A DNA stretch of 64,000 nucleotides from Niabella agricola (GTDB lineage: Bacteria; Bacteroidota; Bacteroidia; Chitinophagales; Chitinophagaceae). The notes below the pieces were generated by a model. That model was not told the DNA's origin, did not search any database, and worked only from the letters and a program-made list of their open reading frames with translations. Location of the stretch: positions 3,534,001 to 3,598,000 of the forward strand of contig NZ_JAJHIZ010000003.1 in the NCBI RefSeq assembly GCF_021538615.1. The letters run 5' to 3'. Of the stretch, positions 50,009-59,404 are shown in pieces; within the stretch, counting starts at the first letter, position 1, and every line of letters starts with the position of its first letter. A program made the translations under genes and the position numbers.

Positions 50009-51931
50009 TCACCGGTTGTTTTTCCAGCTGATGGTGCCGTCTTCCAGCATCCGGATCTGTTCTTCACGAGTGAGAAAATTGATCACCGTCCAGATATGTT
50101 CTTTTTCAATGCCCTGCAATTGTGCCATCAGTTGCGGAATGGTACAGGGGGCTATAAGGGTTTCGCGGATCCTGGATTGAATGGTTTCGAAAACCTCATG
50201 CGTAAGCAGGTTGTTTTTTCTTTTTAAGCAATTGTCGCAAACGCCGCAATCTTTTATCGCCGTATCGCCAAAATACCGTCCGATCATCTTGCTGCGGCAT
50301 TCTTTTTCATTTTGAACGAATTGTTTCATCTGTGCCACTCTTTCTGTAAACAGGTGCTTACGGGCCATGTGGTTTTTCATATTGATCTGTAACTCCGTGA
50401 TCCGGATCCGCGTACGGGTCAGCATCAGTTGCGGATCCTCTTTCCTTGGCTGATAATCGATAATACCATCGGCATGCAGCCGAAGTAATTGTTCTTTAAC
50501 CACCGCCGCGTCTGTTTTCATCAGGTAGGCGATATAGCTTTCTGAAATTCCGATCGGATAATCGTAGATCCCTTCGTAGGTTCTCAGAAGTGTTTTGACC
50601 AGTGGTTCTGAATCTGCATGTGTGGCTTCGTATTCATATAGGGCGTCCTTATACACTGTAAACCGCACCATCGACGGTATAAAAACCTGCTCATTAAACG
50701 TAAGCCAGCCATCCTGTTCCAATGCCTTTAAGGCGTATATCGCGGTGGTTACATCCAGCCCGAATTTTTTTATGAAGTCTTTCAAATCAAAATCATAAAA
50801 TTCGCCGGGCGGTTCTCCTTCGGGTAACCGGAGGTAATGCACTACGCTGCCATACACTTTTCGAATGGTTTCCAGGTCGGGAAAACGTTGGTCGGGCATT
50901 TTTTCCAGTACTTCCAGTTCTGCATCGCTGTAAAGCAATACAGCATACGATCGTTCACCGTCCCTTCCCGCGCGCCCTGCTTCCTGGTAGTAATTTTCCA
51001 GGCAGTCCGGAACATCCGCGTGGATCACCACCCGTACATCTGGTTTATCAATGCCCATTCCGAAAGCATTGGTGCATACAATCACCCGTGTTTTATTGAG
51101 GATCCAGTCCTGCTGCTTTTGAGTACGCTCTTCAGCAGGTAAGCCGGCATTATAGTAATCGGCGGCAATCCCTTCCAGCAGCAGCAGGTCTTTTAGCTCT
51201 TTGGTATGTTTGCGTGTTTTGCAATACACAATTGCCGACCCCGGCACATTTTTCAGGATCTCGGTTATTTTATGGATACGGCTGGCCACCCTGAAAACAC
51301 TGTAAGATAAATTGGGCCGTTCAAAAGACTGACGGTATACCTTAAATGTGTTGATGCCTTCCGGTGAAAGTTTTTCACAGATATCTTCCTGTACTTTGGG
51401 AGTGGCTGAAGCGGTAAGCGCCATTACAGGTATACCCGGCAGCTCCTGGCGTAAGCCTGCGATGCGTAGGTAGGGAGGGCGGAAATCATATCCCCATTGA
51501 GAAATGCAGTGGGCTTCATCCACAGCAATCAGGTTGATATGTAATGCAGGAAGGTATTCTTTAAACAAATTTGTTTCCAGTCGCTCCGGGGAAACATAAA
51601 GAAATTTGCAATTACTGTACGCAGCCGTTTTCAGTATCTGGATGACCTCTTTACGCGACATACCGGTATGAATCGCAAAAGCCGTGATATTCTTTTTGCG
51701 CAGGTTCCGGACCTGGTCGTTCATAAGGGCGATCAAAGGAGAAATAACAAGGCAAAGCCCTTCTTTGTATAAACCCGGAATCTGGTAACAGAGCGATTTA
51801 CCTCCGCCCGTAGGCATGAGTGCCAGCACGTCCTTTCCCTCAATGGCCGTTTGAATGATTGCTGACTGCAACGGACGAAAATGGTCATACCCAAAATACT
51901 TCTTTAAAGTTTCCCGCAACGCCTGTTCCAT
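50009..51931 (-). CDS. recQ: RecQ-family ATP-dependent DNA helicase
   Basis: This 640-residue superfamily 2 helicase has Q motif FGYDHFRPLQ, Walker A LMPTGGGKSLCYQIP, VISPLIALMNDQV, DEAH in VDEAHCISQWGYDFRPPYL and TASATPKVQEDI. It also has the helicase C domain with AFGMGIDKPDVRVVIH and QEAGRAGRDGE. A zinc-binding region has CRSKMIGRYFGD and CGVCDNC. The HRDC domain of E. coli RecQ is missing and the C-terminus carries a shorter winged-helix tail, typical of the Bacteroidota short form. It acts in recombination and fork repair. A TAACTTTG box is at 51982-51989. Confidence 0.93.
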   Translation of the reverse strand: MEQALRETLKKYFGYDHFRPLQSAIIQTAIEGKDVLALMPTGGGKSLCYQIPGLYKEGLCLVISPLIALMNDQVRNLRKKNITAFAIHTGMSRKEVIQILKTAAYSNCKFLYVSPERLETNLFKEYLPALHINLIAVDEAHCISQWGYDFRPPYLRIAGLRQELPGIPVMALTASATPKVQEDICEKLSPEGINTFKVYRQSFERPNLSYSVFRVASRIHKITEILKNVPGSAIVYCKTRKHTKELKDLLLLEGIAADYYNAGLPAEERTQKQQDWILNKTRVIVCTNAFGMGIDKPDVRVVIHADVPDCLENYYQEAGRAGRDGERSYAVLLYSDAELEVLEKMPDQRFPDLETIRKVYGSVVHYLRLPEGEPPGEFYDFDLKDFIKKFGLDVTTAIYALKALEQDGWLTFNEQVFIPSMVRFTVYKDALYEYEATHADSEPLVKTLLRTYEGIYDYPIGISESYIAYLMKTDAAVVKEQLLRLHADGIIDYQPRKEDPQLMLTRTRIRITELQINMKNHMARKHLFTERVAQMKQFVQNEKECRSKMIGRYFGDTAIKDCGVCDNCLKRKNNLLTHEVFETIQSRIRETLIAPCTIPQLMAQLQGIEKEHIWTVINFLTREEQIRMLEDGTISWKNNR

Positions 51932-51981
51932 AGATGCTGATCTTCTGATAATCGGATACTGAGTTCCGTTCGTTTACTTTT

Positions 51982-51989
51982 CAAAGTTA
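51982..51989 (-). promoter_or_regulatory. -7 box (TAACTTTG) for recQ
   Basis: Minus-strand TAACTTTG matches TAnnTTTG, about 50 bases before the ATG at 51931. Confidence 0.45.
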
Positions 51990-52285
51990 CACTGATTTTT
52001 CAAATCCGGAAGAGCCGGGAAAACCGGAATGCAGCTGTTTTTTAGGTTTTTGAACAATTAATTTAGTGTAGACCAGCAGGTGGGGTAATAACACCGCAAT
52101 TTCAGGCATTTGAAGGCAGCATGCAGCAAAAAAACATGGCTTCCGCCGCTGTTTTTAACATAGATTTATAGCGGAATTGTTTTTACTAAACTGCAGATCC
52201 ACACCTGTTATTTTGTTTTGACAGGAACATGTCACGATCAATAGCAGGGCCGGCTGCCTGTTTTGGGGCATTGTCGGGAGCTGCG
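51990..52285. other. Intergenic region between recQ and the P-type ATPase
   Basis: About 300 bp without a supported gene. The only structure I see is a small inverted repeat, TGACA (52219-52223) and TGTCA (52230-52234), which could be a weak terminator or an operator. No tRNA-like fold was found. Confidence 0.4.
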
Positions 52286-54445
52286 TTACACTACTTTTTT
52301 TACCATCAGCCTGCCGCTGTTGAGGGCCAGTACCACATCGCTGAAGGCCATAATCAGCGCTCCAAACATGGGGGTGAGCAGCCCGATGGCTGCCACCGGT
52401 ATGGCAACAATATTGTAAGAAAAGGCCCAGAAAAGGTTTTCCTTAATGGTTTTATAGGTGTGCTTGCCCAACCCCATTGCCAGGGGCAGGTGCTTTAAGC
52501 CATAATTCGTAAGCACCACTTGTGCGGTTTGCATGGCAATTTGTGAGGCGTCGCTCATGCTGATGCCAATGGTGGCCTTAGCCAGCGCCGGTGCATCATT
52601 AATGCCGTCGCCTACCATTGCAGTTGGGGTCTGGGTGTTTTTTTCAGCGATGATCTGCAGTTTCTCCTCGGGTGTTTTTTCGGCAATCACTTCGTCAATT
52701 CCCAACTCCGCTGCAATCTGGTCAGCCTTTGAATGCCGGTCGCCGCTCAGCAAAACGGTTTTGATGTTTTTACTGCGAAAATAACTGATAACGGTTTTTG
52801 CTTCCGGTCGCAGTTCGTCTTTCAGATCGATGGTGCCGATCAGTTGTTGGTTGCGGATGATGTATATATTATGCTGGTCTGCACCTGTTTGTCCGTCGCT
52901 GATCTCAAAAGAACCGGCCCCATATTCAATTCCTTCCTTATCGGTTGCAAACATACCCTTGCCTTTTTCTTCTCTGATCTGTTTCCAGCGAACGTCATTC
53001 CTGGTTTTCCAGTTACGGGTAATGCTTTTTGCAACGGGATGATTGGAATATTTTTCCAGCGAGTATACAATGTTTTTAAAAACTTCTTCAGAAATATTCT
53101 TATCCAAAATCTGAAAACCGGCAATGGAAAAATTTCCGGTAGTAAGGGTGCCGGTTTTGTCAAATACCACCTGGCGGATATCTTTGAAATTTTCGAGACT
53201 GGTGGCATTTCGGAACAATACCCCATTACGCGCACCGCGTCCCAGCCCAACGGCAATGGCCGCCGGTGTGGCCAGGCCCATCGCACAGGGGCATGCAATG
53301 ACCAGTACGGCAATCGCCCGCATTAAAGCAGGAGTGAAATCCTGCAGGATCAACCAGTTGATAATAAATGTGAGAAAAGCAACGCCGATCACCAATGGAA
53401 CAAAAACAGCACTGATCCTATCCGCCATTTGCTGCACGGGTGGTTTTTCACCCTGGGCTTCATTTACCAGGTTGATAATACCGGCCATAACCGTATCTTT
53501 TCCAACAGCTGTTACCTGTGCCTTTACCGTGCCATCCACCATAATGCTGCCACCGATCAGTGTATCCCTTGATTCCTTTTTTACAGGAACGCTTTCACCA
53601 GTAATAATGGCTTCGTTCACCTGCGCATCACCCCATAATATTTTGCAGTCTGCCGGTACCTGCTCACCGCTTTTGATAAGGATGAGGTCGCCGGTCCTTA
53701 GGGCACTGCTTTCTACCGGAAAGATATTTTCATTGTGTTCCTGGTCATAGGCAATCATATTGGCCATCACTACCTGTGTTTGGGCCAGTTTTTTTAACTG
53801 TGCCTGGGTAGATGAAACCGTATGCTCTTCCATATAATTGCCCAGGAATACAAGGGTGATCACCGTGGCGGCGGTTTCATAAAAAATATAATCGTGCTGG
53901 CCGGTAACTGTTCCATATAGGCTGTAAATAAACGCTGCCAGGGCTCCGATGGTTACCAGCACATTCATGTTGGGCATCCGGTTACGAATGCTTTTAATGG
54001 CGCTGACGCCAAAATAAGACATGCCTGCCGCCAGCACCGGCAGGGTGATGGCGAACTGGATCCATGGCTGCATCAACCATGAATGCCGCAAGGCGGGTAT
54101 CATATGCAGCATCAATACCAGGGTAAAGGGTAAACAAAACCAAAAACGTTGCATATTGGTCTTTAACCAGCCGCCCGGTTTCCCATGGTCGTGGTCATGT
54201 GTATGCTGCTGGGCCGGTGCATGTGCGTCATCATGGTCGATGACGGTATATCCCAGACCGCTTAATCCCTTCGATAATATTGATTCATTCTTTTGCCCTT
54301 TCAACTCAAAACTGACATCACCGGTAGCAAAATTTACTTTCACATTTTCCATGCCTTCCTTTTCCAGGTACTTATTAATGGTAAGGGCACAGGTTGGACA
54401 ATCCATGCCTGTCACTTTCCATTTGATCTTTTCTGTTGCTTCCAT
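52286..54445 (-). CDS. Copper-type heavy-metal-translocating P-type ATPase
   Basis: This 719-residue P1B-type ATPase starts with a heavy-metal-associated domain (GMDCPTCAL, residues about 14-22) and has a His-rich loop (HAPAQQHTHDHDHG) before the membrane part. The membrane metal site is CPCAMGLATPAA. Phosphorylation is at DKTGTLTTG, with HP locus NHPVAKSI and hinge GDGINDAPALAKA. The last helix pair (NLFWAFSYNIVAIPVAA, MAFSDVVLALNSGRLM) is of the Cu(I) type. It probably exports Cu(I) from the cytoplasm. No metalloregulator is adjacent. Confidence 0.92.
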   Translation of the reverse strand: MEATEKIKWKVTGMDCPTCALTINKYLEKEGMENVKVNFATGDVSFELKGQKNESILSKGLSGLGYTVIDHDDAHAPAQQHTHDHDHGKPGGWLKTNMQRFWFCLPFTLVLMLHMIPALRHSWLMQPWIQFAITLPVLAAGMSYFGVSAIKSIRNRMPNMNVLVTIGALAAFIYSLYGTVTGQHDYIFYETAATVITLVFLGNYMEEHTVSSTQAQLKKLAQTQVVMANMIAYDQEHNENIFPVESSALRTGDLILIKSGEQVPADCKILWGDAQVNEAIITGESVPVKKESRDTLIGGSIMVDGTVKAQVTAVGKDTVMAGIINLVNEAQGEKPPVQQMADRISAVFVPLVIGVAFLTFIINWLILQDFTPALMRAIAVLVIACPCAMGLATPAAIAVGLGRGARNGVLFRNATSLENFKDIRQVVFDKTGTLTTGNFSIAGFQILDKNISEEVFKNIVYSLEKYSNHPVAKSITRNWKTRNDVRWKQIREEKGKGMFATDKEGIEYGAGSFEISDGQTGADQHNIYIIRNQQLIGTIDLKDELRPEAKTVISYFRSKNIKTVLLSGDRHSKADQIAAELGIDEVIAEKTPEEKLQIIAEKNTQTPTAMVGDGINDAPALAKATIGISMSDASQIAMQTAQVVLTNYGLKHLPLAMGLGKHTYKTIKENLFWAFSYNIVAIPVAAIGLLTPMFGALIMAFSDVVLALNSGRLMVKKVV

Positions 54446-54604
54446 ATTGCAAAATTACTACAACAAAAAAAGGCGGCAGGATCAAATCCGGATTATTATT
54501 AAAACCATGTTGCAGAACGGTGCTCTTTTATTGAAACCCGGTTTCAAAAACCACCTGTTGGCGCGTATAACCCCCACCGGACGCGGCCTCCCTTTATTTG
54601 GCGA
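54446..54604. other. Divergent intergenic region upstream of the unknown-function cassette
   Basis: The 341-bp gap between the P-ATPase and the cassette (54446-54786) holds the cassette promoter (54605-54635) and a leader of about 145 nt. I see no ORF and no clear metal-regulator palindrome. Confidence 0.45.
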
Positions 54605-54635
54605 TTGACTTCGGCCCAGCCGCATAGTAGTTTTG
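54605..54635 (+). promoter_or_regulatory. Promoter (TTG-N20-TAGTTTTG) of the four-gene unknown cassette
   Basis: TTG at 54605-54607 and TAGTTTTG at 54628-54635, with a 20-nt spacer, fit the Bacteroidota consensus well. The leader to the ATG at 54787 would be about 145 nt, longer than others in the window. Confidence 0.6.
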
Positions 54636-54786
54636 TATCAAAGCTGCCTTTAAGGAAAGACGTTTGTAAATAATGTTATATAGAGTGGTATCATGATTTC
54701 TTTATCCGGCCGGACCATTGAATGTTCTTTCGCTGCCTCTCTTTAAACTGTAGCCCTTCATTTTCTTAACCTTAAAACTCAAAGAA

Positions 54787-56103
54787 ATGTCAAAACATAT
54801 TTCGGAGAAGGAGCCGGCTATACCCTGCTGTCCGGAGCTCATCCCTGACGATCACTGCGATGTGATTAATTTCAGCCGGGTATTAACCTATCCTACAGCC
54901 ACATTGGTTGCCGGCCGGCGGAATGTAGTGGTGGAAGTGATCCTTCGTTTCCGGTTTTCAAGATGCACGATGGGCCTGGTACTGGGCGATCCCGTATACA
55001 GCACCACACTGCTTCCGGGAGAGAAAGTACGTCTTTCAACCACCGACCGGAGAAGTACGTTTAGCTATGACAGTGAAACCAAACTTAGTTACCGGAGTGA
55101 GCAGATATCGGAGGAGCAATACTACATGTCGGCCGTGCAAAAGTATATGGCAGATGCTTCCGCTGCACAGTCCGGTGAAGCCGACAGTTCCTCAGAAGGA
55201 AAATGGGATTTTCACGGAGATGCCAGCGGAAGTGTGAACCCGTTTAGTCTTAGTGCCAGCGCCAGTACCAACGCCCGGGGCAGTCATAACAGTCATTCTA
55301 CTTTCGATTACCTCAATCAGCAGCGTTCGCATATGGAAAGCGCTGCTTCCCAGGCCGTAGAGGCTTCAAGAAAAACCCATGCGGTTTCTATTGGTGAGGT
55401 CAGCAGCCGCACCCATATTGAAGGAGAATCGCAGGATCATTTTGAAGCTTCTTCAAGGGAGTTCAGTAATCTCAATAAGTGTCATGCGGTTACCTATATG
55501 TTTTACCGGCTAAACAAGAAGCAGAAAATAAAATTTGAATTGATGGCCATCGAAAGGCGCGTGCTGGATGAGAATGCACCGGTAGGAGGCGTGCTGAAAC
55601 CCGGTGCGGCAAAGCTGCCTGTGGCGTTTGTGCCGCAGGATATACCCGCTACGGTTGCCCTGAACCGGGTGGCCGAAACCGCGGTGGCCGGCCGCATAAA
55701 TACGCTGTCGGTAAACACCAATCTCAGCGCCTTGTTTGAAGGGCCAAAAGCCACGGTACTGGCAGGGGGCGGCTTTAAAGCAGACGCCGGAAGCCCTATT
55801 GACGATGCTACAAGAACGAAAGCGATCAGGGAGGTAGATGAGCAGTTGGCAGCCAAAGGCCTGATCGACAAAACCGGGAAAGTAAGCAATGAGATCAAAC
55901 AAACGATCGGGTTTGAAGCGGAGTTCTCGCTGCCAACACCCGGTATCATTGTAAAAGGCTGTTTGGATGAATGTGATGTTTGTGAGCCATTGTTAAAAGA
56001 ACGCCTGCAACTGGAGAACGACCTGTTACGGAAACAGATTGAACTGCTTGAAAAATCGCAGGAGTACCGCTGTTGCCCGGTTGCGGATGATAAGAGTGAG
56101 TAA
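54787..56103 (+). CDS. Uncharacterised 438-residue protein, first gene of the unknown cassette
   Basis: I cannot name this family. There is no signal peptide. Residues about 1-95 look like a beta-rich domain (ILRFRFSRCTMGLVLGD, STTLLPGEKVRLSTTDRR). Residues about 100-215 are Ser/Ala/His-rich with helical stretches (MSAVQKYMADASAAQ, SASASTNARGSHNSH). The segment EGESQDHFEASSREFSN is followed by LNKCHAVTYMFYRLNKKQ and KFELMAIERRV, patterns dense enough to be conserved motifs. The C-terminus has Cys pairs (CLDECDVCEP, YRCCPV) around a Leu-rich helix, suggesting metal binding or oligomerisation. The gene leads a four-gene unit. Confidence 0.8.
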   Translation: MSKHISEKEPAIPCCPELIPDDHCDVINFSRVLTYPTATLVAGRRNVVVEVILRFRFSRCTMGLVLGDPVYSTTLLPGEKVRLSTTDRRSTFSYDSETKLSYRSEQISEEQYYMSAVQKYMADASAAQSGEADSSSEGKWDFHGDASGSVNPFSLSASASTNARGSHNSHSTFDYLNQQRSHMESAASQAVEASRKTHAVSIGEVSSRTHIEGESQDHFEASSREFSNLNKCHAVTYMFYRLNKKQKIKFELMAIERRVLDENAPVGGVLKPGAAKLPVAFVPQDIPATVALNRVAETAVAGRINTLSVNTNLSALFEGPKATVLAGGGFKADAGSPIDDATRTKAIREVDEQLAAKGLIDKTGKVSNEIKQTIGFEAEFSLPTPGIIVKGCLDECDVCEPLLKERLQLENDLLRKQIELLEKSQEYRCCPVADDKSE

Positions 56104-56120
56104 GCTTTGAGTGCTGAATT

Positions 56121-56190
56121 TCAAACTCCAAATCCAATCTCAAATCTCAATTCTCGGTCCTCCATCCCAAAATCTTAATTCTCATCCTTT
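56121..56190. repeat. Low-complexity C/T/A spacer between two cassette genes
   Basis: The plus strand is almost G-free, with units such as CTCCAAATC, CTCAAATCTCAA and AATCTTAATTCTC. It resembles the spacer at 31058-31123, sharing CAAATCTCAAT. Confidence 0.5.
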
Positions 56191-56201
56191 AAATATATTT
56201 T

Positions 56202-58466
56202 ATGGAAGCAATACGAAAACTATCGCTGGCGGTGAACTACGAGCAGCCGCCGGAAAAAGAACTGTCTGTTTTTGGATTTCTTTTTTACTGCAACGGGTTG
56301 CTGCTGCAGGTACAGCCGGTTCGGAACAACCTGCTGGAATTTGATCTTTCAAAAGCCGCAGCATTCCGGGCGGATAAGAGCGGCCTGCGCGCTGATGAAC
56401 TGCGCGTGTTCCTGGTACCAGGTACCGATAAGGAGGTGCAAAAAGTAAGAACCATCGCTGAGCTTGAAAAGCTGCAGCCTTATGAAGCCATTCTCAATAG
56501 TAATGCAGAAAGTGCGTCCTTATCGATTTTGCCCGTTCCGGCGGCCGTCAGCCGTTTCTGGCCGGTTTGCCGGTGCAGGGTTACGGGTACGGTTTCCAAA
56601 TGGTTTCATCTTGGCGACAGCTGGGAAGACCGCCCGGTATGCCGGGCCCGGGTGCATATCTGTGAAATCGATCCGATCATTTACTGGATTCGCAGGATCC
56701 CCGATCCGGTGATTGCAAAAATCCCGGAACTATTTCTGAATCCGGCTGAAGTGATCCGGAATCCGATTCCTGTTCCGGACCCGCCGCCGTTTTTGAAAAC
56801 GTCCCGGAATATAGCGGCCCCGGAAATGTCGGTTTTTGAAACCCGGTCTCCGGAACAACTGCAATTACAGGTGGCTGAAAAGCTTCCTGATATTGGTGCA
56901 GATGTAAGACAACAACTTTTATCAGGGAACCTGGATCAGATCCGCAACACCATCGTCAGCAATTATGAGTTGCTGCATCCCTGGTTTTGTTTACGGCCCT
57001 GGTGGTGGCCCTGGCTCTATCGCTGTACAGAACGGAAAGTAGTGTATACAGATGTCAGCGGACGTTTTGATACCACTATATCATACCGTTGTTTTGGCGA
57101 CCGGCCCGATCTGTACATCTGGGTAGAATACCTGGTGAATGGCGTGTGGACGACGGTTTACAATCCTCCCAAACCCTGCAATACCTATTGGAATTATCAG
57201 TGCGGCACTGAGCTCTCCATTCATATAACCGATCCGCGCGTTCCGGTGGATTGCTGTTGTAATTGTCCGCTTCCCGGTGATCTGGTCATGATCCGGAGCA
57301 TCGGCAGTACCAGTGTTACCCATATCAACCAGCAAAGCTTTCTGCAGGCGCCTGCAGGGCAATCGGTTGCCTATAACCGCATCGGACTTACAGACGCAGC
57401 AGCAATCGGCGACGGGTTTTTCAGCACTTCAGTGGGGGATTATAAGCGTCCCTTTGGCGGCACCTTTCATTTTTATATGGGCTTTGGACAGGGGTTGCCA
57501 CGCAATGAGATCTATTATTACCGGTGGAGTTACCGGAAGATCAATGCTGCTGATTTGAATCCCGTAAGCGGAACGGTAGAGCAAATAGATACGCCGGAAT
57601 ATAAAAGTTATGATTTTATTTTTATCGATGGCAACGGCGATCAGCAGATTGGTCACGACAAGGTGAAACTGGGCCCCTTTACGATTGGTAGCGAAAACAA
57701 CCTGTATATCATTCCGCCCGAGCGGCCCAGCCAGGCGCCATTCAATGCGCCGCAAACGGACCCGCAGTGGTATGAGCGTACGCACAATACACATACCATT
57801 GGTATTGATTCGGCTCAGTTGAGGAATGGTGCTACGCCGGGTGGTGATGGTATGTATGAGTTTAAGCTGGAATTATTTAACCAGTCTGGTACGCTGCTGA
57901 CCAATATCCCGAAATCGACCTTTAAGGTACCGAAGTTTGATGATGCAGACACCAGCGTAAATGCCCCGGACGTATTACTGGCCGGTGCTACGGCAACCAC
58001 CGCGGATGCCTTTAAGGTATTGGTACGTGTGGATAATAGCGCCTGTAATTCCGCGGTGTTTACGGTCAATGTAAATGGTATGCCCGCGGCATCGGATTGC
58101 TGTGGTTTTGTGAAGTATAAACCAGGCGGTGTGGAAGCGGATCTGGAGCTTTCGTTCCTGGCTACCCACCCGAATGATTTTGCGGTATTCAGTTTTGGTG
58201 TGGCAAAGGGAACCTGCGGCGGTGTAGCCAATGCAGGCGCGTTGGGAATGGTTATTGATGATGCATCTGGATACATCCTGGCAGGAGGCATTTACCGTAA
58301 ACATTTTACGCCTGTTCAGTTACTGGATACCTGTTATGCCGGAGGAAATGGTAAGGCTGCTTTTGCGGAAACGCTATCGGTGATTGCGATGGCTACAGAC
58401 GGCACCTTCCGGCAAAGCGGCAAAGATGCTCCTTACCGGGTAGCAGCTTTTGCGCTGGAGCCCTGA
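56202..58466 (+). CDS. Uncharacterised 754-residue multidomain protein, second gene of the unknown cassette
   Basis: I cannot name this protein. It has no signal peptide and no membrane helix. Distinctive parts are a Cys/Trp-rich block near 117-170 (FWPVCRCRVTGTVSKWFHLG, DRPVCRARVHICEIDP) and the tryptophan-rich LRPWWWPWLYRC near 265. A beta-sandwich-like stretch follows (VVYTDVSGRFDTTISYRC, PDLYIWVEYLVNGVWTTVYN), then the Cys cluster VDCCCNCPLPGD near 350. The C-terminal half is Gly/Asp-rich, beta-rich, and has a further Cys pair (ASDCCGFVKY). It is 98 bp after the first cassette gene. The domain order suggests a structural or binding protein rather than an enzyme. Confidence 0.82.
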   Translation: MEAIRKLSLAVNYEQPPEKELSVFGFLFYCNGLLLQVQPVRNNLLEFDLSKAAAFRADKSGLRADELRVFLVPGTDKEVQKVRTIAELEKLQPYEAILNSNAESASLSILPVPAAVSRFWPVCRCRVTGTVSKWFHLGDSWEDRPVCRARVHICEIDPIIYWIRRIPDPVIAKIPELFLNPAEVIRNPIPVPDPPPFLKTSRNIAAPEMSVFETRSPEQLQLQVAEKLPDIGADVRQQLLSGNLDQIRNTIVSNYELLHPWFCLRPWWWPWLYRCTERKVVYTDVSGRFDTTISYRCFGDRPDLYIWVEYLVNGVWTTVYNPPKPCNTYWNYQCGTELSIHITDPRVPVDCCCNCPLPGDLVMIRSIGSTSVTHINQQSFLQAPAGQSVAYNRIGLTDAAAIGDGFFSTSVGDYKRPFGGTFHFYMGFGQGLPRNEIYYYRWSYRKINAADLNPVSGTVEQIDTPEYKSYDFIFIDGNGDQQIGHDKVKLGPFTIGSENNLYIIPPERPSQAPFNAPQTDPQWYERTHNTHTIGIDSAQLRNGATPGGDGMYEFKLELFNQSGTLLTNIPKSTFKVPKFDDADTSVNAPDVLLAGATATTADAFKVLVRVDNSACNSAVFTVNVNGMPAASDCCGFVKYKPGGVEADLELSFLATHPNDFAVFSFGVAKGTCGGVANAGALGMVIDDASGYILAGGIYRKHFTPVQLLDTCYAGGNGKAAFAETLSVIAMATDGTFRQSGKDAPYRVAAFALEP

Positions 58467-58544
58467 TGATCCGGGCCAGGGTTGTACGGATCCGGTATCT
58501 GTAAATATAATGCCGGCACTAAAACGCCGGGAATTTAAAAAAAC

Positions 58545-58841
58545 ATGTGTTACTTCCTGTTTTCTGTTTTAGCCGTTTGGAGGATCACCCATCTGATTGT
58601 CCGGGAGGACGGACCTTTTGATGTGGTGTTCCTCCTTCGTAAAAAAGCGGGCCGCAGCTTTTGGGGAAAGCTGATGGATTGTTTTTATTGCAGCAGTGTA
58701 TGGATAGCGTTGCCTTTTGGGTACTGGCTCGGCACCAGTTGGTGGGAGCGTTTGTTAGATTGGTGGGCCCTTTCCGGAGCTGCCTGCCTGCTGGAACGGG
58801 CAACAGACAAACCGGATACTCCATTTTTTAAAGAAGATTAA
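58545..58841 (+). CDS. DUF1360-family small membrane protein
   Basis: This 98-residue protein has the DUF1360 features: AVWRITHLIVREDGPFDVVF, LLRKKAG, and the conserved MDCFYCSSVWIALPFGYWL with its Cys pair in the first membrane helix. A second Trp-rich hydrophobic segment follows (TSWWERLLDWWALSGAACLL). DUF1360 proteins have no defined function. It is the third gene of the unit and is followed 10 bp later by the small MCNCG protein. Confidence 0.82.
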   Translation: MCYFLFSVLAVWRITHLIVREDGPFDVVFLLRKKAGRSFWGKLMDCFYCSSVWIALPFGYWLGTSWWERLLDWWALSGAACLLERATDKPDTPFFKED

Positions 58842-58851
58842 AATAACGTTT

Positions 58852-59088
58852 ATGTGTAATTGTGGTGATAAAAGAAGTCAACTGGTGCTCAGCAGCGGTC
58901 ATGCGGCGGCGGCGGGCACCGGTATCTGGAGTGATATCTGGTTTGAATATACCGGTCGGTCGGCCCTAACAGTAAAAGGATTTATTACCGGCAGAACCTA
59001 CCGGTTTTCAACGCCCGGAGCTGTATTGCTTGTCGACTACAGGGATGCGTCAAAAATGCTTTTGGTGCCTTCCTTAAAGCGAAAATAA
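58852..59088 (+). CDS. Uncharacterised 78-residue protein with CxC N-terminus (phage-like pattern)
   Basis: The protein begins MCNCGDKR and continues FEYTGRSALTVKGFITGRTY, RFSTPGAVLLVDYRDASKM and LLVPSLKRK. This compact beta pattern (YTG...TG..YRF..PG...V..RD) reminds me of small proteins in phage structural modules; the likeness is from memory and unchecked. It has no signal peptide. It is the last gene of the unit and is followed by a terminator at 59131-59151. Confidence 0.75.
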   Translation: MCNCGDKRSQLVLSSGHAAAAGTGIWSDIWFEYTGRSALTVKGFITGRTYRFSTPGAVLLVDYRDASKMLLVPSLKRK

Positions 59089-59404
59089 GCACAGCAGGGG
59101 GGAGGCTTCTAACTATTTCAATCCCTTTATGCGCCGTTAAGGCGCTTTTTTGTGCATATTGCTGCGCTGGCCGGGCGGAGTTGCGGCATCACCAAAATAA
59201 AGGATAAGCTGAAGGCTGTTGTTCATTAACCGGCCCTGTTCTTAAAATCTTCATATATAAATCGCAAGCACAAAAAATGTTTCTGTTAATTTTATGACCG
59301 GAATCAGGATGAACGGAATGCCACGTCGTGCATATCCGTTTAAATTATGAAACCAGCTCAATAAGGTCATGCTGCATTTTTTTCTTTTTTTGTCGGGCGA
59401 TAAT
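59089..59404. other. Intergenic region after the cassette
   Basis: About 316 bp containing the terminator at 59131-59151. No further gene or repeat is evident; the downstream half is the presumed leader of the small membrane protein gene. Confidence 0.5.
59131..59151 (+). terminator. Intrinsic terminator of the unknown cassette
   Basis: GCGCC (59131-59135), loop GTTAA, and GGCGC (59141-59145) are followed by TTTTTT. The stem is short but GC-only. Confidence 0.7.

Noticed and set aside
52219..52234. Clear terminator of the P-type ATPase gene
   Set aside because: The 5-bp stem is not followed by a U-tract on the minus strand.
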